Notes: generated from the letters alone by a model not told the origin. Counted from the first letter of the stretch, positions 36,642-49,005 are shown. The stretch is 64,000 nt of DNA from Salvator merianae (GCA_003586115.2 QVOM02000042.1:34850115-34914114), one strand, 5' to 3'. Numbers and translations are program-made.

Positions 36642-37116
36642 GGGCCTTTCTGCACTGGTCATGTTGGGATCTGAACCAATGTGTCTGGACTAGTAAGGCC
36701 CGCTAGCCCAGATCACAGCATGGCATGGTCTGGAACAATGCCATCTGAATGACAACACTGGTCCAGACCAGTCCCATACCGGCCCTGAAGCTCACACAAT
36801 CTCTGGAGTTGGCTTCCAAGGGCTCCAAAGTGCTAAAAACAAATGTTTCTAGCTTTGAAGGCCCTGGGGAACCACACTGGTGCACCACCAAAATGTATCC
36901 CCCGATAGTCCAGAAAACAGAGGCATGACTTCTGGACAACTCTGTGATCTGGCCCAGCTTGAGCTGATATGCCAATAGTCCTCGATGTCGAGGACTATCA
37001 GTAGCATACTAGTGGTTGGCAGGGTCTCTCTGAGCCACCCTAATGTGGAGTCATGAAGCCCTTAAAGGAACCATGAGGACTCCTGATACTTACTAGAGGT
37101 AAGTGAAGAAAGGCTC
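36642..37116 (+). mobile_element. 475-bp non-autonomous DNA transposon with 3-bp duplication TAT
   Basis: Left end GGGCCTTTCTGCACTGGTCA; right end AGTGAAGAAAGGCTC, its near complement. Flanked by TAT on both sides (36639-36641, 37117-37119). It contains mirrored CCTCGATGTCGAGG and TGGTCCAGACCAG palindromes and TGGTGCACCACCAAAATGTA. It is the longest copy with recognisable ends of the family also at 12779, 18781, 30058 and 63580. It encodes no transposase. Confidence 0.85.
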
Positions 37117-37689
37117 TATGTTTCAGTATAAAAGAAGGGGGGGGAAAGTACTGTTTGAAGTGAGTAGGTTCTTACACCTGTATAGTGTCCATGTATACTG
37201 TACAGATACATGTGGGGATATTTATGTTTGTTTGAATATTCCCTTACTAAGTAATATAAACAGAAGTGGGAGGAAATTAGCATTTCAATAATACCACAAA
37301 GGAAAAAAAAAAAAGAAATATATCACAAGGATACACACACCAATAAATGAAAAAACCCAAACCACTTTTCTTATGTTAAGTTACATCCTAGGTTAAAATC
37401 CATACTGCCATTTACAGTTGCATGATACATTCTTGAGAAAATATACTAAATATGTCAAGATAACATCATAGCTGATTTTGTAGAATATTTTAGAAGCACT
37501 ATACAAATGGTTGAGAAATAGCATATAATTGAAGTATACAAAGCTTTTGATTGAAGTTGGCTAATAAATACGTCTTTTCCATGCCCTCCACCCTTATACA
37601 AATAAATGATGTGCCTCTGCTTTCTTCCCTGTTTGAGAGGAAGAAAGCATATATTTGGTAGGAAAACAATATCAGAGCATCTTATGAAA

Positions 37690-38480
37690 CACTCTATGAA
37701 GCTGATGGGCAGGAGAATTAGGCCCAACAAGCGGAAGTATTTTTTTCACCCAGTGTGTCATTGTTCTATGGAATTTACTATCAGAACACATGGTGATAGC
37801 AACCAGCCTAGATAGCTTTAAGAAAGAATTATACAAATTTATGGAGGACAGATGTATCAGTGGCTACTGGAATGGATGCCTATTTCCAGGTCAGAGAAAT
37901 AGGCAGGATGCTTCTTCCGGGGAGGGAGACTTCTGGGGAAGATGGCCGAATGTAGTTGCTGAGAGGATTTTTCCTCTGAGCAAACCGCAACGTGAGGAGA
38001 CAGAGGGGGGAGTTCAAACCCCCCCCCGTCTGAAGATTTCATCTCCCTGAGTGACAGGGAGGCGGAGGGATTCCTCATTTGAACTCCATCAAGTCTCCCC
38101 CCAGTGGGGGCTACGAGAGAACCGTGGCTTTTGGTGTAAGGAGGAGACGAAAGACAGATGTATCAGTGGCTACTGGAATGGATGCCTATTTCCAGGTCAG
38201 AGAAATAGGCAGGATGCTTCTTCCCAAGTAGGCACTGCTACTGTTTTAATTATTTTATCTGTGGACAAGCTGCTAGCTGTTTTTCTAGTGATTTTATTGT
38301 GACCCATTCTGAGACCTTCAGGTATAGGGTGGGGTAGACATATAAAGGCCATTTTCAGAAAGTCAAAAGCAGGTAAAGGTGTTGCTTTCATCTTCTGCTT
38401 GACAATGCCCAAATGCAATTGGTGGGCCACAGTGTGAGACAGGATGCTGGACTAGATGGGCTGTGGCCTGACTCAACAGG
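37690..38480 (+). mobile_element. LINE 3'-region repeat, split by an insertion
   Basis: Plus strand: TTTCACCCAGTGTGTCATTG, TATGGAATTTACTATCAGAA, GCCTAGATAGCTTTAAGAAA and ATGGAGGACAGATGTATCAG. After the insertion it continues with TTTATTGTGACCCATTCTGA, then GCTGGACTAGATGGGCTGTG and TCTTATGTTCTC. These are standard pieces of the dispersed L2/CR1-type 3' sequences of reptiles. A 234-bp foreign segment (37919-38152) breaks it. Confidence 0.7.
37847..38224. repeat. 234-bp insertion flanked by perfect 72-bp direct repeats
   Basis: 37847-37918 and 38153-38224 are identical over 72 bases (GACAGATGTATCAGTGGCTA to GGATGCTTCTTCC). Between them is a GC-rich segment, 37919-38152, starting GGGAGGGAGACTTCTGGGGA and containing GAAGATGGCCGAA, like the 5' untranslated start of L1-type retroelements. 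There is no poly-A at either junction. The duplication is far longer than normal retroelement target duplications. Confidence 0.92.
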
Positions 38481-38603
38481 ACTCCTCTTATGTTCTCATT
38501 GGTAGTATGCAAGTCAGTACAAACTTCCATAGGTTGACTAAATCATCCTTGGTATACTGTTTTATCATTAGTTTACTCTGCCACTCTGTCTTAAACCAGT
38601 TTT

Positions 38604-38687
38604 TAATATATCTAACATGTATAATTTACCATTCAAATACTTTTCTAATATATCTAACATGCATAATTTATCATTCAAATACTTTTT
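38604..38687. repeat. 42-bp tandem duplication
   Basis: Two adjacent units starting TAATATATCTAACATG at 38604 and 38646 are nearly identical (two differences in 41). Confidence 0.93.
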
Positions 38688-39344
38688 TTTCCTTTTCCCA
38701 TTTCTGTAAGACTTAAGGACTATTCACACAAAATACTGTACTGTACCCATTGACAGAAGAGGTTGATATGCACATTCTGATGTATTTTGTGAATGACTTG
38801 AGGTGTGTTCATTTCTAAAATCATCCTGGAGAATTTTTAAAATGCAGAGTGTCAGTCTTACTGCTGCACTGAGTATGACTGACTACAATTGGATATCCCA
38901 TAGGCAGTGTCTCCAAATCCATTGGTTTGTTATAGCAAATAGCTGCTAACAGGAAATGAGTCCAAGGAAACTTTTAGCATGAGAAAGAACTGGAGTGGGA
39001 AGTTTTAAAAGTTTAAAAGGGGCAGACTAAGCATCTTCAGTAGAACCTTGTGGCCCACATCTGAGGATCCAGATAGCTATGAGCCCTGTCAGACTAACTA
39101 CAAGGAACTTAATGTAAATATTTTGTATCGTATCTAGATTGACTTTTATTCTAAAGGGGCTTGGGGCTATACGGTTAGGGCTTTCACCCCACTTATAAGA
39201 GACGAAGCAGAGTTGAATGCAATTTTCATTTACATTGTACTTATGCAATGTTTCTCTGCTGCAAATTTGGGTCAGTCTTGAAAGAGACTTAAGATTTCAT
39301 GGAAAATCAAGTTCAGAATTCCATACATACAATACTAAATTTAT

Positions 39345-39645
39345 ATAGTATTGGAGGCACAGTGGTGCACGTGGCTAGGCACTGATCTTTCAATAGGAGG
39401 ATCGGAGTTTGAGGCCCTTGTCTGCCATGTAAAGGGGATGAGCATCCTCTACTGGCCTCTAGCTCCAGTCAACCTAGCTGTTCGAAAGCAAGTAATTGCA
39501 AGTAGATAAATAGAGAGCATCACTTTGTGTGATGCGGAAGATAGATAGATGTAAGCCTTCGGGCAAAAAATAACCTTGTAAGCCACTTTGAGTCAGCTTC
39601 GGCAGAGAAAAGCGGGGTATAAAAACCAAATTCTTCTTCTATATA
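39345..39645 (+). mobile_element. tRNA-derived SINE (Sauria-like body, different tail)
   Basis: The head has pol III box-like sequences: TGGCTAGGCACTGATCTTTC (box A region) and GGATCGGAGTTTGAGGCCC (box B region, diverged). The body CTAGCTCCAGTCAACCTAGC, then TGTTCGAAAGCA and CAAGTAGATAAATAG, matches the squamate Sauria SINE. The tail TTGTAAGCCACTTTGAGTCA, GCGGGGTATAAAAACCAA, TTCTTCTTCT is unlike the BovB-derived CCTTTA tail of classical Sauria SINEs. It is good evidence that the organism is a squamate. Confidence 0.75.
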
Positions 39646-40526
39646 AAAGGGACTTACATGATGAATGCAATTATGAATATTTGTTCTGAATTTTTATTAC
39701 ATTACAATAATGTTAGGGATGTATGTGCCCTGTTTTTGGTTTTCTATTTAGTTCTGTTGTTTATACAACAACTACTTTGGGATCCCTAAATTTCAAATAG
39801 TATAAAAATACTTATTTTTTTAAAACAAACAAATAAATAAAAATAGCAGAACAGCTACCACTTTCTTTCTGCTAAAACAGCCGTTCATTGACAGTTTTGG
39901 GGAGGCCATCTGAATAAAGCCCCAAATGTAAGAGTAATCAGTTTTATTTACATTTGAACTACCAGTCAGGAGTTAAGCTCAACTCACTGCCAAAATTACA
40001 CCCAACTGGGAGGAACAAGGTCTACTACTGAGCTGGCATCTCATCCTTACTGCTCACCTTTTACAGTTATTTTCATTCACCTATTTCCTGATTCTCCTAC
40101 ATTGTTCCTTTACCAGTTACCTATTAACAAGTTTCCTTGCTCTGGAAGATTTTGACAATAAGGTTGTGAACAGGCAGCCAGTAAGGGAATAGTGTGTGGA
40201 GCTGGGGGAAGTGGTTGGAAAGTGGTTGGACTGAATAAAATAATGGGTGACCCAAAAGTAAACTTCATTGCCCCCCAGCCCTGCTCATTTGTGATAAATA
40301 ATATTCAGTGGCAACTTTATCTGTTTGGTTTGCAAAAATGCATTAAAAATGGAAAAGGAACAGGAGAAAATTAGAAAATGCAGAAAATTAGGAGAAAGGC
40401 TCATGCACTAATAGTACATAAATATGAAAATCAAAGGCAGTAACTTTCTAGAATCTGCTCCCCAGTGTAACTGCATTATATTGTTTTATAGTAAAGAAGG
40501 TCTAGGAAAACCATGACCTTCCAGAT

Positions 40527-40639
40527 AGTGGACTACACCTCTTATCACCTCAGATAAGGCCAAGTTGCCTTTAGGTGATGTGATCTAGAGCCCAATAACA
40601 TCTGAGACCCTGGCCCTATAGTAAAACATGTAGTCCACT
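40527..40639. repeat. Short palindromic dispersed repeat
   Basis: AGTGGACTACA (40527-40537) and its exact complement TGTAGTCCACT (40629-40639) bound a 113-bp segment with CTTATCACCTCAGATAAGG inside. It belongs with the 'ggactacaactcccatcatcc' dispersed group. Confidence 0.6.
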
Positions 40640-40659
40640 TGGAAAAGTAGTTATCCTTT

Positions 40660-43190
40660 CAAATGTAATATTATTTGAACAAAAGAGCTATCTAAAAGCT
40701 AAATATTCTAAAATGTCTATACTGATTGAACTATTCCCATTCAAATAATATTTTAAGCACCTTGGTTTCAATTAAAATGAATTCTACTAAAAACATGTAC
40801 TTCATAGATAAACAATATATTTAAGGTTGCCATCATATTGATATACCTAGGAGTAGGTCCTATCCAATTTAACTGGGACATAATTCTGAACAGACATGTA
40901 CTGGATAGTACTGGAAATGCCCACATCAAAAGAAAGCAAACATTCCCTAAGAATAACAGAGATGACGAGAGTTATAATTTTAAAATATTTCAATTGCTAT
41001 AATTATGAGAGTTACAGAAGTTGGTGTTTTAGTTTTAAAAGCTAAGGTGGTATGCAGGCAAAATGTTGAAGAAAGCAAATTCCACTTTTCGACATTACTC
41101 TTCCCAGTGAACAGAAACCTTGGTAGAAAACTCTTTCAGGAAATATAATAACCCAGCATGCTTGCCTTGCTGCAAGTAAAAGGGATTTCTTCAAAGATGC
41201 ATTTAATAAGTACAAGTGGCACCCTTTCCTTTGCTGACAGCAAATCTTTGAATTTAAGACTGTACATTCCTTGAATGTTATATGAGAATAACTGTACAAA
41301 TATTCAGCTCAATTCCTGTCTTGTGCATAGTTTCACAAATTGTAAACCGGTAATGTAGCGCTTAAATAGTGCTTTCTGGAATATTTAATTTATAATTTTC
41401 CCAAGCTGTATCTCCTGTCATACCTATTGCAACATTGCATGCTTAGCAGCGCCTTGATGAACCTGGAAACAAAGGATTTGTCTCATCTTCTACTACAGAA
41501 GTTCTTAAACTGTAGTTCTCCAGATATTCCTGAACAATCTCCAGCATTCCATGCCAGTCAGAACCACTGCTCTGAAATACCTCTCAGATTACAATCTTCC
41601 AAACAAATAATGCTTAGGAAGCATAAAGTTTTAAACTGAAGCTTATCATCTGAATCATGAGGTTGCTCCAGAATTATTTATAGGGTTTGCTAGATTTTGG
41701 TAGGGAGGAAACCAGATAAGTCTTGGAAAAAGAGGAACAGAAATATGTGCAATAATTATGAGCACCCAATATGTTACTTCTCAGTGAATATTCTGTAAGA
41801 CTTGCTGCTGTGTTTATTTCTGTATTGTTAGAATTATGTTCAGAAGTTTTGTATCTTCTCACCACTTCTAAGCCGCCATTGACATTCATATTATTTGGTA
41901 CTATTATACAGCAGAATGGCTATAGCTCACTGACAAAACATCTGTTTTGCATGCAGAGGATCCTAGGTTCACTTCACCAGAAGAAGACTATGGCAGACTG
42001 CTTCTTTGTTGCTGCTATCAAAATTGCATGGATGCTCCCATGTGGTAATTGGGAGTGGGGCTTTGTTCAGACTAGCTTAAAGGGCCACCCCCTGGGAAAA
42101 TTGGGATCGGGGATGCCAGACAGTTTACCCCTGCATGCACCTTACTGTGGGGAAAACCTCAGAAAAGCCATCCTTCTTCAGACAGGAATTCATGAGACTG
42201 ACAGCAGCTCTTTCCTTCCATTGCATTGGGAAGGACAATATAGCTAATTGCAGCATGGAAACAAATGCTGTTGGCTAGTGACCAATCGGGCCTGGAAAAT
42301 CGGAATGGTGGCAACCAATAAGTGGTGAGCATTTGCTGCTAGGAAGTATTGCTAGACTTTGAGGTGAAGGACTGAAGTAGGGGTATGAATGCCTGGTTTT
42401 GTTTCCAACATTAGCAAGGGCATGTTTTCTAAAAGGGGAGGTTTTGAAGAAAGCCCTGTGTGATTGGACCCTCAGGCTCAATTCAAGGGCATCCTTACCT
42501 TAGTATTACATAGGTGTTACTTAGCATTTACAGGAGAGTGCTATAATTATTTAATCCACAAGTCATATTTAGTGATAAATCAATTATTTCAAACATTAAC
42601 CTAACTCATCTCCTTGCAGTAATATGTCAGTTGCAAGATAGAGCAGGTTCTGCTCTGAGGTGGTCCTAAGACAAATTGCACTTGCTAATTAAGAACAGTT
42701 ATAAAGTTGGCTTAGATTGCAAAGTTTCAATTGACATACCAAACATAGTTTCTTTGTGAGAATCTGCTTTAATAATTATTAACTCCAGACTCCTCAGTCT
42801 AATATAACTCCAACAAAGTAGATTAATTCCAAGGATACTTCAAAGTGTACATCTTTACTGAAATTTAGTAAAAAAAAAGAAAAGAAAAACCCTATAAATC
42901 TGGTTTTTTACTTCCATGAATGTACTGTACCAGAAAATACTAAGCATACCCATTGTTTTACTACTAATAACATATTAATTTGTTACATATTATTCAGCTG
43001 CTGATTCTTCCATTTTATTGAGGAATTTTATCACACTGAAAGCTATCTTAGATTTTGGGATCAGAACCAGATATCAGGAGCGTTTAGGTTAAAATGCCTA
43101 CACTTGAGAAGCCTTGCTAAGCAATAGTACTCATCGTTTATCCCCTATACTGCCCTGCAAGATTCTTATGAAGATAAAATGGGTTAGCTG
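40660..43190. other. Intron stretch without recognised genes
   Basis: Unique-looking sequence apart from an old palindromic-repeat fragment near 41490-41580 (TAGTTCTCCAGATATTCCTG). The open plus-strand frame at 41771-42247 (158 codons) has no domain and no splice support. Confidence 0.45.
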
Positions 43191-43199
43191 CATGTACAC

Positions 43200-43352
43200 C
43201 ATATGGAGCTTTTTTTGGAGGGAGAGAGATTTGGTGGATTATATTCTAAATATGTTTTGGTGTCTGTGTTTTATCATATGCTGTGGCCCATCCTGGGACC
43301 TCCAGGTGAAGGGTGGATACAAATGTTATAAATTAATAACTAAATAAATAAA
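43200..43352 (+). mobile_element. LINE 3' tail fragment
   Basis: GGCCCATCCTGGGACCTCCA then GGTGAAGGGTGGATACAAAT and AACTAAATAAATAAA: a typical L2/CR1-like 3' end. Confidence 0.6.
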
Positions 43353-43647
43353 GTCAATCCCCAATTCTTTCTCATTCAAGCAGAATGGCAGCCCCTTTCT
43401 AGATACAGCTGAAAACATCCAAAAGCTATAACAGCCAATATACATGGAAACATTCAAAGCAAAAGTTATAAATCTAGTGATTTTGTGTCTCAGACTGCTA
43501 TTACAAGCAAAGAAGCACTACAACTTTGGGTTTTTTAAAGGAGTGCCTAACGTATGCGAAACTGTCATAAAGCACTCAAGGTTTTGATCTTCGAGCTATG
43601 GAGAGCACATGTACCACATATGGTGCCAACAACCTGAATATCTTATA

Positions 43648-43858
43648 GGGCTCAGCCACACCTAAGTTTTAATTCAGTTTTGGTCCACTTTCAGTGAGAG
43701 AAGACATCAGTGAAGTGATAAGATGTTTTGTTTCAGCATTATCTAACCCAGAAAATCCACTTCTGGGTTAGATAATTTGGAAGAAAAATGATTAGTCACT
43801 GTTCTTTCAGTCCAAAAGTGGGCTGAAGCTGGATTAAAACTTAGGTGTGACTGGACCC
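43648..43858. mobile_element. 211-bp palindromic MITE, second copy
   Basis: Left GGGCTCAGCCACACCTAAGT; right ACTTAGGTGTGACTGGACCC. Internal AATTCAGTTTTGGTCCACTT and TTATCTAACCCAGAAAATCC match 27318-27540. Flanks are ATA and TTA, a decayed 3-bp duplication. Confidence 0.88.
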
Positions 43859-43929
43859 TTACTGAGTGATCATTCATGAAGCAACAGTAATATGGATGTA
43901 TTAAAGTTAAGGCCATAACCACTGAAAAA

Positions 43930-44310
43930 TAGGCCTCATCCAGGGCAAACCATACAGAAATTTGAGATCCGTTGGTGACTGCAGTCCCTCCTGTGTGAGA
44001 GTCTGCTGGGGTCTATGGGGCTCTCCCTACAGCTGTCCTTTAGAATAAGCTACCAACTGGCCTCAGACAGATCTTCTCATGATGGATCTTTAGGAAACAG
44101 CTGAAGAGCTAGATGTTTACTCTGGCATTTCCCAGACTCTGACTACTTGCTGTATGTGATTTTAACCATTTTATCATGGTTTTAACCTTTTGACAGATGA
44201 GACTGAATTATATTTTTGTTGTTTCTATTGTTTTCACCTGTAAACCACCCTAAGTGCTGTGAAGTGGCAGGGCACAGTATAAATCTGAATAAATACATGG
44301 CTTCTTCACT
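43930..44310 (+). mobile_element. L2-like LINE 3' end
   Basis: Reads like the end of an L2 open frame and 3' tail: GGGCAAACCATACAGAAATTT, GAATAAGCTACCAACTGGCC, then CACCTGTAAACCACCCTAAG, GGGCACAGTATAAATCTGAA and TAAATACA. 5'-truncated copy. Confidence 0.65.
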
Positions 44311-45763
44311 TTCTCCAACACTGTTGTATTATAATGTGCATATTCAAGAACCATGTTGCTAGAGAGGTCATGAATGTCAAAGGCTATATCCTTAATGCTA
44401 CAGATCTCTAAAAAATATCTTTATCATGTGTAAAAACAGCACATATGGCCTGGAGACATTTTTAAGATGTTCTAATCCATCTTCCAAAGAACCTTTATTA
44501 TCCAGCCCAACCCTGTCCTCAAATATGTATGAACACCCACACTTTTCTTGAAACAAGTTTATCTGTCTGGATCTGCCTTACAGAGCCGTGTTTTTCAAAC
44601 TGTGGTTTCAGCCGGGGGAAAAAACCACACAGCTATAGAATAACTATTTGAAAACTGGAATTCAGAAAAAACAGGTCAAATAAAGTTATATCACTGAACA
44701 TCACAGAAGACACCACAAGACAATGAAGCACTAGAAGAAGAACAGAACCACCGAGGACAAAGAATGAGAATAAACCTCATTTTCCTCAAGCCTCCACCCA
44801 AACCAACTCATTTTTTAAAAAACAAAAAGGCACTGAGGAGAAAAAAGCACAGAAGCTACAGCACATAATGAGACACTCCCTCTTATTACAAAACTCCCGT
44901 TGAGAAGAATAACTGTGCAACTTGGGGGACTGCTTTGGCCATTTTTAAGTAAATGACCCCTAACTGTGGTGTATGCAGGGCTACAAAGAAACAGCCCAGA
45001 AATGTACCAAGTAAATAACATTCCAGACATACTGCTGGCAGCCTTTTGGCCATTTGGCTGAAACAAAACAAAAGTAACTTCAGGCCTTATAAACAGACAC
45101 GCAGAAAGGAGTTCGGAGTTTAAGCATTTGTTATATTTATATGAAGAAATGAAGCAAAGATTACGTTTGCAACTACCTTTTTTGATTCAGGTACTTAAGC
45201 AATAGGAAGGTCGCACACATACAGAATAAAGTTTGTCTTGCAAGAAGACAAAGGCAATAAAGGTTGCACACACGTATGTAAGCTTATATGAACTGCACTG
45301 CAATGAAGACTGCAGGAACAGAATTTCATTTTAAGGCACTTCCTTTGGGGGTTTGAAAGGATTACCGGGCTTTAGTCTCTTCTCAGGCCTCAAAGGTTCC
45401 TCTTATTTCTCTCAGTAAAGTCCAGCCTGTTATCCTCAGCAGCTTATCAAAGATACTTCTGAATGAAGTGTTACCACAGGGCGGAAAAAGGGAATTGTTT
45501 ACTTTGACACAAATTATCTAAAGAGCTGGACTTATTAGTTTCTATATTACTTCCAGTGCCAGTTGATAACAGCAATGATGAGAACAGTCTGGTACAATTT
45601 CACACCTGAGACACAGTCTGGAGAACAGTATAACTAACTTTGCAGCCTCCATAAGGTTTTTCACTTGAAGGAATTTGCACGCTTTATGCATTTGAAACAG
45701 CAGATCATGTGGGCTTATTTTTGGTGATCTTTTTTATGGGCACCAGGTAGAATCCTGTTGGAA

Positions 45764-45913
45764 CCGGAAGGCATCTGTTAGTGGAATGGAGAAGGAGGCA
45801 GTTTCCCAGCAGCTCCTACCATCTGCTTCAGACAGTCCAGTAATATTGAAAGGTGGGAAGGGGAACTGCCAAAAATTGTCTCCATTCCAGCTATGTGGAT
45901 GGATGCCTTCCGG
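45764..45913. repeat. 150-bp segment with 12-bp perfect inverted ends
   Basis: CCGGAAGGCATC at 45764-45775 and GATGCCTTCCGG at 45902-45913 are exact complements. Weaker mirrored parts lie inside (GGCAGTTTCCC, GGGGAACTGCC). Probably a small MITE. Confidence 0.6.
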
Positions 45914-46029
45914 CAACAGATTAACCAACCCAAATGGATTCCAAACATTATACTTGATTCTTTATCATCGTTTTTTATTTATTATATTTCTATTTTGACC
46001 ACAGTGGTGACCCTCTAAACAATAGTAAG

Positions 46030-46400
46030 AAGCTACACATTTTATATAAAAACTGTTATTTCTCCTTCTGAAACTGAATGTGGATGCAGCACATATCTGC
46101 ATTATTGTTTCTGTAAGTGTAAGGAATGCCACTTCAATATCTATGCCCCCATACACTTTTCTCATGGCGTCCGGTGTTGCCCACAGTGATGTGGGCAACA
46201 TAGGATATGTTATGGGTATTTGTTTGGGGATCGCTATGGTGACCAGGACTTGTGGGCAAGGAAACCATACTGATGATGTAAGTGTTTTTGTAAAGTGTTC
46301 AACACACATACTGTTCTCCCACACTCCACACAAATGGCAACCTTTGAAGATCACATTTGCCATTCATGAGATATTCAGGAAATCCAGCACATGTGGATCT
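46030..46400. repeat. Decayed palindromic element with an 11-bp perfect hairpin
   Basis: A perfect stem TGTTGCCCACA / TGTGGGCAACA with loop GTGA sits at 46175-46200. Flanks are loosely mirrored (CCATACACTTTTCTCATGG against CATAGGATATGTTATGGG). Open frames through it are artefacts of the palindrome. Confidence 0.55.
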
Positions 46401-46429
46401 CATCATAAGCAACTGGGGAAAATGTGACA

Positions 46430-48750
46430 GGAAAAAAAGCTGTTATGTGAATCTATGGCACTATATGGGCCTATGGATTGCAAAGCCAATCGCAAAGGCA
46501 CCTGTATGACTTCTGTACAAAACTGTGCTTGGATTGTGATTTATGTATCTGTACCGTGAAAGAGTGGAGAACTTAGTCACATTTACAATTCCTTTCATGA
46601 TACCAATAGAGTTATTGTGCTTGGGCAAACCACCACATAGCTAATTTTGGGCCAGGCACAGTATCTTTTATGAATTAAAATAGTATCACTGGATTATATA
46701 AACCTGATTGCCAAGATATCAAAGGCTTGCAATGTCTGCTATGCTTCTGCTTTCTATCACTCATTCACAGAGTGAAATTCTTGGGTTTCCATGGAAGAGT
46801 ACCACTGAAGGCTCATGTATTTTGCTGAGGTTAAGCAAGCACATCAGGCAAATGTGACTTGATTAATGTGCTTTCTTGAAGTTTTTTTGGACCAGCCCTG
46901 CCCAACATTCTTGAAACATCAAATCAAAACTTCCTTTAAAGGCTGAAGTTATGAAAATAATGAATATCAGTTGAGGAAATTTAACTTGCTTCTCTAGTTG
47001 AAATCAAATGGAAGAAAGCTTAAGATTTTACCAACTTTGCCTAAGTTATAGAGAGCCTCAGGGTGCTGTGCTTTCAATTTATAACACAGCATGAACCCAA
47101 GTTGCAGGCAACTTCAAAAGCAGGCCAGAACAGGTACACGGGTAGACTAGAAAAGGCAAAAAGCCACACCCAGTTAACAAAAAATTAGTACTCTCTCCCA
47201 GAAAGTTGGCATCTTTCCCAATAAGCCCTAGAGAAAGCAAATTAATAGCTAGCTTTTAGTATCTATAATCATGGGTATATTTTTCCACAAAAGAAGTACT
47301 GTGGTGATCTCAAGTTTGTGTTTTACACCACTTGCTTGAAGAAATAGTTTTATGAGATTTCTTCCAATAATACTGTGTACCAAGAAAGTCTGAGAATTGG
47401 TTCTTTTTTAAAGTTAAAAAGGGGATGAAAACAAACCGAATCAAAGAAGACATGCGTGTCCCCTAGAACTGAGGAAGATGCATACATGCACTTCTTTTCA
47501 TAAGGACTGAGATCCATACAAATACTTATATTTGTTTAATAAACTCTTAAGAAAAAGGACTAAATTTCAAAACATGTCTTAATTAGCATAAAAGTCACTT
47601 TAAAATCAGCAAGCCCATACAGCTCCGCTTTAAGACTTAATGAGAGTAAATAGGTGCCAATTTGAAAATTAGTCATGAGTGAAAAGTCAGAGTACACCCA
47701 TGAACTTCTTAATCAACAAACCATAACAGATACATGTTCTCAACATAGCACAACTTTCTTGATCTTTAATTAAATAGCTGGTGCATAAAACCACTGCTGT
47801 TGAGCATGAAAACAAATCATGCTTTTAGAGCAAAACCAAATACAACTAGGGCTGAAATCTGCAACAGAAAATTGTAATACATGGCAGTTGGAACAGAATA
47901 AAACAAAAGATGTCTGTGAAAAACCAACGCATCTTCTGTAAACTAAAGCTAACATGATGCAAGGAGGTTCTGTGCTATAATGAGATTAAATAATCCTCAT
48001 CTAAGGTTAGATAGTTTTGAAAGGAGCATAAGGAATGCATGAAATTCTTAATATTCAATTATTTGAGCAGACTACTAGAATATAATGCCTTCTGGAGTAT
48101 ATGCATTAAGGGTCAACATATTTCTGAAGTATCAAGTGTGGTAATGCCTCAGTTCTAGCCCCAACAACAAACAGTATTATCCCAGTAGGAAAAGAAGCAC
48201 AAAAGCTGTATAGTTCTATGCAACCGTAACTTCAGATAATAATCTATGAAAAGATTGCCTATATATGTACAAATCACTGGACTGTAGCATCCAAATAGAA
48301 TAGCTCCCATCAACAGACATACTGATGTGCCAGGCGTAATACAGGTGTATATAGATATATGTCTCTATACACACCTGTATTGAAAACCACTTCTCTAGTC
48401 TACCATTTCCATTCTTTTACTTTAAGCTCCAGCACCTCACCACAGCTTAGTATCACTCAGTTATACTCTGCAATCTCCCTGAGCACTGGCAGCAGCATCC
48501 TTTCTTTCCCTCCCTAGCCAGAACCAATCTAATCCTGACCACTCAGTCTGGTCTGGCCCAGTCTGGGTCAGCACCCACCCCAGCACCCCATGCCAGGGTA
48601 TGAATGCAAAGCTCGCATACCTTACTGGATGAGGACTGCTATGGACTGCTTTTATGCCCTGCTCTGTGCCTTTACCTGAAGGTCCCTTTGCTTAGTGGGC
48701 TCTAGCTCCCCAGTGGCCTTGGGTCCTTGTGAGTACTCAGCTAAATATCA
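46430..48750. other. Intron stretch without recognised genes
   Basis: AT-rich and unique-looking. A short palindrome lies at 48346-48377 (ACAGGTGTATATAGA against TCTATACACACCTGT). Confidence 0.5.
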
Positions 48751-48758
48751 GGCATATC

Positions 48759-49005
48759 CAATTGTAGTTTCACCTATGGCAATACGAAGGAAAAGTTTAT
48801 GCAGCTTATAAAGATCAGTAAGACATGAAGGTAAGTGTGATTAAACCCTCTGCTAGATGAGATTTTAAGAAAATTGGGGTCTGTGCATTGTTATGTTAAT
48901 TACAGCAGTAATATGAGGACCGCACTTACCTTCATATCCTACTGATCTTCATAAGCTGCATAAGCTTTTCCTTCATATTGTTGTATGCATAGATGCCTAC
49001 AGTTG
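48759..49005. mobile_element. 247-bp foldback MITE
   Basis: Inner arms 48786-48837 and 48923-48974 are 52-bp inverted copies with four mismatches (core TTATGCAGCTTAT and GATCAGTA; ends GAAGGTAAGTG). The similarity weakens outward to terminal CAATTGTAG and CTACAGTTG. The 85-bp spacer is unique. No target duplication was identified. Confidence 0.8.

Noticed and set aside
41771..42247. Plus-strand open frame of 158 codons
   Set aside because: No recognisable domain and no splice sites at sensible positions.
45965..46363. Minus-strand open frame of 132 codons
   Set aside because: Lies in a decayed palindromic element with a perfect hairpin; no protein features.
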